This document shows positions 6,177 to 8,781 of a DNA stretch of 8,781 nucleotides, one piece after another (position 1 is the first letter of the stretch; every line of letters begins with the position of its first letter). Source of the DNA: JAMXLO01 sp035569235 (GTDB lineage: Bacteria; Pseudomonadota; Alphaproteobacteria; Acetobacterales; Acetobacteraceae); contig DATMND010000135.1 of NCBI GenBank assembly GCA_035569235.1, positions 1 through 8,781 of the forward strand, read 5' to 3'. The notes below the pieces were generated by a model, which saw only the letters and a list, made by a program, of their open reading frames with translations, did no database searches and was not told where the DNA came from. Made by a program: the position numbers and the translations under genes.

Positions 6177-7322
6177 TTACCCCTCCAGGAAATGCCCAAA
6201 GGCCCGCAACGGACGCAGGTCGTCGCAGACGATCTTGATGATCGCCAGCATCGGCACGGCGAGGATCGCTCCCGGCACGCCCCACATCCAGTACCAGAAG
6301 ATCAGCGCAAGGATCACCGCCACAGGATTGATGGTGAAGCGGCGGGCCATCAGCATCGGGGTCACGATCTCGCCTTCGACCACATGTATGGCGAAATACA
6401 AGCCAACCGGCAGCAAAGCCAACCACGTCACGCCCAGCGACAGCACGCTCGCCATCAGGAAGAGCACCAGGCCGACCATCGGGCCGAGGATCGGCACGAA
6501 GTTCACCGCAAAGGCGATGACGCCCCAAAGCAGCGGATTGTCCACGCCGCATGCCCACATGACGCAGAATGTCAGCAGACCCACGACGCCGTTGATCAGC
6601 GTGATGCTGATCAGATACACGGAAACGTTGCGCTCGATGTCCAGCGTGAGTTCCACCGCCTGGCGCTTCTCGGCGAAGCTGGGCAGAATCTCGACGAAGC
6701 GGCGCATGAAGGTCTCGCCCGATACCAGCAGGTAGAACAGCACGATCAGCGTGGTGAAAAATCCCGCGGCAACCGTCGCGGTGCCGGCGAACACGGCACC
6801 CATGATATTGAAGGAGCGAGGGGCCGGCGCCTGCGGCACACCGGTGCCGCCGCCGGTGAAGCTTTCCAACTGCCCGAACATCCATTGGAACGAACTGATC
6901 GGGCGCGCCAGGAAGGCGAGCTTCTGCTGAACCTGGGGGATCGCATCCGGCAGCTTTCCCGCCCATGAAGCGGCCGGGCCGGCAACGCCGCTTATCAAGG
7001 CCGCGAGGGCCGCGACAAGCAGGAGGATCGCAAGCACCGCGCCGAGGCTGTGCGGCACCCGCAGCCGGTCCAATAGCCGGACGAGGGGCTGCAGCAGCAG
7101 CTTCAGCACGATCGCGAGCACGACGGGCAGCACGATCGGCGACGCGACATATAGTGCGGTCAGAGCGGCCAGCAGGAACAACCCGCCGAGAAAGATAGTC
7201 CGCGGCTCGGTCGGGAGCGGCATCTCCTCACGCTCCTCGCGTGCCGCCTGTTGCGGTTCGTGGACCGCCTCGACCGGTTCTTCGACCATATCGCCTATGG
7301 CCTGCAGACCCTGAGCACTCAT
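6177..7322 (-). CDS. AI-2E-family membrane transporter (YdiK/PerM-like)
   Basis: This is a polytopic inner-membrane protein of the AI-2E transporter family (PF01594; relatives TqsA, YdiK, PerM). Relatives export autoinducer-2 or act as sodium/proton antiporters; most members have no proven substrate. The 381-residue length is typical. Residues 1-40 are an acidic, hydrophilic cytoplasmic extension. Hydrophobic spans follow at about 42-60, 62-80 and 91-112, then a soluble segment (about 113-165), then about five more spans. The conserved C-terminal region includes NFVPILGPMVGLVLF and VEGEIVTPMLMARRFTINPV, the family hallmarks. AAGGA (complement of 7331-7335) lies eight bases before the ATG. The DUF1194 gene is 80 bp upstream on the same strand, and a nested hairpin fills that gap. 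Confidence 0.93.
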   Translation of the reverse strand: MSAQGLQAIGDMVEEPVEAVHEPQQAAREEREEMPLPTEPRTIFLGGLFLLAALTALYVASPIVLPVVLAIVLKLLLQPLVRLLDRLRVPHSLGAVLAILLLVAALAALISGVAGPAASWAGKLPDAIPQVQQKLAFLARPISSFQWMFGQLESFTGGGTGVPQAPAPRSFNIMGAVFAGTATVAAGFFTTLIVLFYLLVSGETFMRRFVEILPSFAEKRQAVELTLDIERNVSVYLISITLINGVVGLLTFCVMWACGVDNPLLWGVIAFAVNFVPILGPMVGLVLFLMASVLSLGVTWLALLPVGLYFAIHVVEGEIVTPMLMARRFTINPVAVILALIFWYWMWGVPGAILAVPMLAIIKIVCDDLRPLRAFGHFLEG

Positions 7323-7335
7323 TCCGGTGGTCCTT

Positions 7336-7373
7336 TCAGGGCATGCGGCCCCCCAGGGGCTGCTGTCCCCTGA
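7336..7373 (-). promoter_or_regulatory. Nested hairpin abutting the ribosome binding site of the AI-2E-family gene
   Basis: TCAGGG/CCCTGA (7336-7341 with 7368-7373) forms an outer stem, enclosing a second stem GCCCC-CCA-GGGGC (7348-7360). In the minus-strand transcript the last arm reads CCCTGA and runs straight into AAGGA, the Shine-Dalgarno of the AI-2E-family gene. It could terminate or attenuate the upstream DUF1194 transcript, or modulate ribosome access. No U-tract follows in the transcript direction. Confidence 0.4.
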
Positions 7374-7402
7374 CAGAAACGTTGCGCCGCCTGTGCGGTT
7401 CG

Positions 7403-8020
7403 TCAGACGATCGGAACATTGATCTCCCGCGCCAGCTTCTGCTTCATCGCCGCGGCGAACGCCGGATAATCCTGACAGGTTAGCGCGAAGGCGCCCGGCC
7501 CCCCGATCACCTCCTCGGTATAGGACTGCAAGAGGTCCGGCTCCTCATGCAGGATACAAAGGCCGTTGATGACGATGCCGGTCGAAACCATCCGGTCGCG
7601 GATCGGCCCGGGGGCGATCCCGTCGTTGGAGCGGCCGTCGCCGATGACATTCACCACCTGGCGCTTCGGCGTGGCCGGGATGCGGCCGAGCAGGGTCAGC
7701 GATGCGAGCAGCGCCTCGCCGATCGCGGTCTTACCGGCCGGCACGATGCGCGGCATGTTGTCGACCGCATCGGCGAAGGCCTTCGCCGCGGCTTCGGAGG
7801 CAATCACCGTCCAGTCGGCGATGACCTCCTGCGCACCGGCGCCGGACCAGAGCAGCAGCGAACAGAGGCTGGCCCTGGCCGGCCCACCGATCAGGCCCGC
7901 GATGATCGCAGGCTCGCGCAGCGCTGCCGCCATGCCGCCGGCGATCAGGCCGAATTCCTCGTAGGTGACGCTTGCGGAACCGTCCACCGCCAGCACCAGG
8001 GCAAGATCCACCGCGTCCAT
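7403..8020 (-). CDS. DUF1194 family, von Willebrand factor A-like protein
   Basis: The 205-residue product matches the DUF1194 family, which has a von Willebrand A fold; the cellular function is unknown. The metal-ion-dependent adhesion site is complete: DGSAS (Asp13, Ser15, Ser17), Thr98 in GKTAIGEAL and Asp128 in VIGDGRSND. The end of the domain has GIVINGLCILHEEPDLLQSYTEEVIGGPGAF (in two parts, about 148-178), typical of the family. Many members carry an N-terminal signal peptide; here the protein begins MDAVDLALVLAVD, directly at the first strand, and the frame upstream offers no ATG or GTG and no hydrophobic stretch. It would therefore stay in the cytoplasm. No good Shine-Dalgarno precedes the ATG; a strong dyad sits 15 bp upstream. 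It is probably the first gene before the AI-2E-family gene. Confidence 0.88.
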   Translation of the reverse strand: MDAVDLALVLAVDGSASVTYEEFGLIAGGMAAALREPAIIAGLIGGPARASLCSLLLWSGAGAQEVIADWTVIASEAAAKAFADAVDNMPRIVPAGKTAIGEALLASLTLLGRIPATPKRQVVNVIGDGRSNDGIAPGPIRDRMVSTGIVINGLCILHEEPDLLQSYTEEVIGGPGAFALTCQDYPAFAAAMKQKLAREINVPIV

Positions 8021-8034
8021 GGCGGAGGATTGAA

Positions 8035-8053
8035 ACCCATCGCGGCGATGGGT
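8035..8053. promoter_or_regulatory. Perfect 8-bp dyad in the divergent promoter region
   Basis: ACCCATCG-CGG-CGATGGGT is a near-perfect palindrome with 8-bp arms and a 3-bp centre. It lies in the 101-bp spacer between the divergent DUF1194 and CoA-transferase genes, 15 bp upstream of the DUF1194 start. This is a reasonable operator for a dimeric repressor, or a 5'-leader hairpin for the minus-strand transcript. Confidence 0.45.
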
Positions 8054-8065
8054 GCACGCACACTC

Positions 8066-8094
8066 TTGAGCGAGCGGCGATTGCGGCAGAGTAT
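8066..8094 (+). promoter_or_regulatory. Weak candidate promoter for the CoA-transferase gene
   Basis: TTGAGC (8066-8071) and GAGTAT (8089-8094), separated by 17 bases, resemble a sigma-70 promoter at the -35 but only weakly at the -10. Transcription would start near 8101, about 21 bases before the ATG. By-eye match only. Confidence 0.25.
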
Positions 8095-8121
8095 CGGCGC
8101 TTGACCATAAGGAGACCAGGG

Positions 8122-8781
8122 ATGCCGGAGAGCCCCGCCGACAAGTCTGTGCTGAGCCAGACCCGCATGCCGCTGAGCGGCCTGAAGGTACTGGACCTGA
8201 CCCTGGCGCGCGCGGGACCCACCGCTGTGCGTCATTTGGCGGACTGGGGTGCCGATGTGATCAAGATCGAGCCGCCCGCCACCGACGGTGAGGAGATCAC
8301 CGGCAACCGGCACGGCTTCGACTTCCAGAACCTGCACCGCAACAAGCGGGCAATGACGCTGAACCTGAAGGCGCCAGAGGGGCACGCCGCATTCATGCGC
8401 CTGGTGAAGGGCGCCGACATCGTTGTCGAGAACATGCGCGCCCAGGTGAAGCATCGGCTGAAGGTGTCGTACGACGACGTGAAGGCGGTCAACCCGCGCA
8501 TCGTCTATGGCAGCATTTCCGGGTTCGGCCAGACCGGGCCGTACGGCCACCGCGCCGGGGTGGACCAGATCGCCCAGGGCATGGGCGGGCTGATGTCGAT
8601 CACCGGCCTGCCCGGCCAGGGGCCGGTGCGCGTCGGCATTCCGATCGACGACCTGACCGCCGGCAACCTGCTGGCGCTCGGCATCATGATGGCGATCTTC
8701 GACCGCGAGCGCACCGGGGTGGGGCGGTGGGTCACCACGTCGCTGCTGGAAGCGCAGATCTTCATGCTGGACTTCCAGGCC
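8122..8781 (+). CDS. CaiB/BaiF (family III) CoA-transferase, 3' truncated by window edge
   Basis: The first 220 residues of a family III CoA-transferase, which moves CoA between acyl groups through an aspartyl-CoA thioester; full members have about 380-420 residues, so roughly the C-terminal half lies outside. Residues 17-52 (PLSGLKVLDLT, then LADWGADVIKIEPP) form the conserved CoA-binding start. NKRAMTLNLKAPEG (74-87), VVENMR (101-106) and GFGQTGPYGHRAGVDQIAQ (134-152) follow. VGIPIDDLTAGNLLALGIM (171-189) contains the likely catalytic Asp, Asp177 by comparison with formyl-CoA transferase, and the RERTGVGRWV segment follows. The substrate acid is not readable. AAGGAG at 8109-8114 lies seven bases before the ATG, an excellent site that fixes the start. 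It is divergent from the DUF1194 gene and shares its promoter region. Confidence 0.93.
   Translation, partial: MPESPADKSVLSQTRMPLSGLKVLDLTLARAGPTAVRHLADWGADVIKIEPPATDGEEITGNRHGFDFQNLHRNKRAMTLNLKAPEGHAAFMRLVKGADIVVENMRAQVKHRLKVSYDDVKAVNPRIVYGSISGFGQTGPYGHRAGVDQIAQGMGGLMSITGLPGQGPVRVGIPIDDLTAGNLLALGIMMAIFDRERTGVGRWVTTSLLEAQIFMLDFQA

Noticed and set aside
6063..6968. A 301-codon open frame on the plus strand antisense to the AI-2E-family gene
   Set aside because: Its product is rich in His, Arg, Gln and Asp with no domain, as expected for the antisense of a GC-rich membrane-protein gene; the minus-strand frame has full family similarity.

Overview
This window is chromosomal DNA from a high-GC alphaproteobacterium. 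A full-length CcrM-type (GANTC) adenine methyltransferase follows rnhB, an arrangement common in that class. The protein styles (CrgA-like LysR regulator, DUF1194 protein, CaiB/BaiF transferase) and strong G/C preference at third codon positions suggest Rhodospirillales or Acetobacteraceae, but that finer placement is inference.

Layout. Positions 1-620 hold no gene I can recognise and are visibly more AT-rich than the rest, especially about 300-600. The last part carries a cluster of ATCGAA motifs just before a LysR-type regulator (621-1499, +). Next come rnhB (1547-2161, +), a 137-bp inverted-repeat element built from CACSGAG heptamers (2173-2309), and ccrM (2405-3490, +), whose leader holds two GANTC sites. 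A small secreted protein of unknown role follows (3661-4143, +). Then come a VOC-fold protein (4318-4740, +) and an ArsB/NhaD/SLC13-type permease (4741-6081, +) whose start codon directly follows the VOC stop codon. On the minus strand are an AI-2E-family membrane protein (6177-7322) and, upstream of it in transcription order, a DUF1194 von Willebrand A-like protein (7403-8020). A divergent CaiB/BaiF CoA-transferase (8122 onward, +) runs off the right edge.

How the genes relate. rnhB and ccrM both concern DNA maintenance and cell-cycle marking, but a structured repeat separates them and ccrM appears to have its own promoter region. The VOC/permease pair is the clearest translationally coupled unit and may handle one anionic substrate. 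The DUF1194 and AI-2E genes may be co-transcribed, with a nested hairpin directly abutting the ribosome binding site of the second. The CoA-transferase begins a separate metabolic unit outside the window.

I found no phage, CRISPR, toxin-antitoxin or defence system here. Most of the content is ordinary core or near-core genome. The points worth a second look are the intergenic repeat, the GANTC pair before ccrM, the ATCGAA motif cluster, and several well-formed hairpins or dyads between genes.
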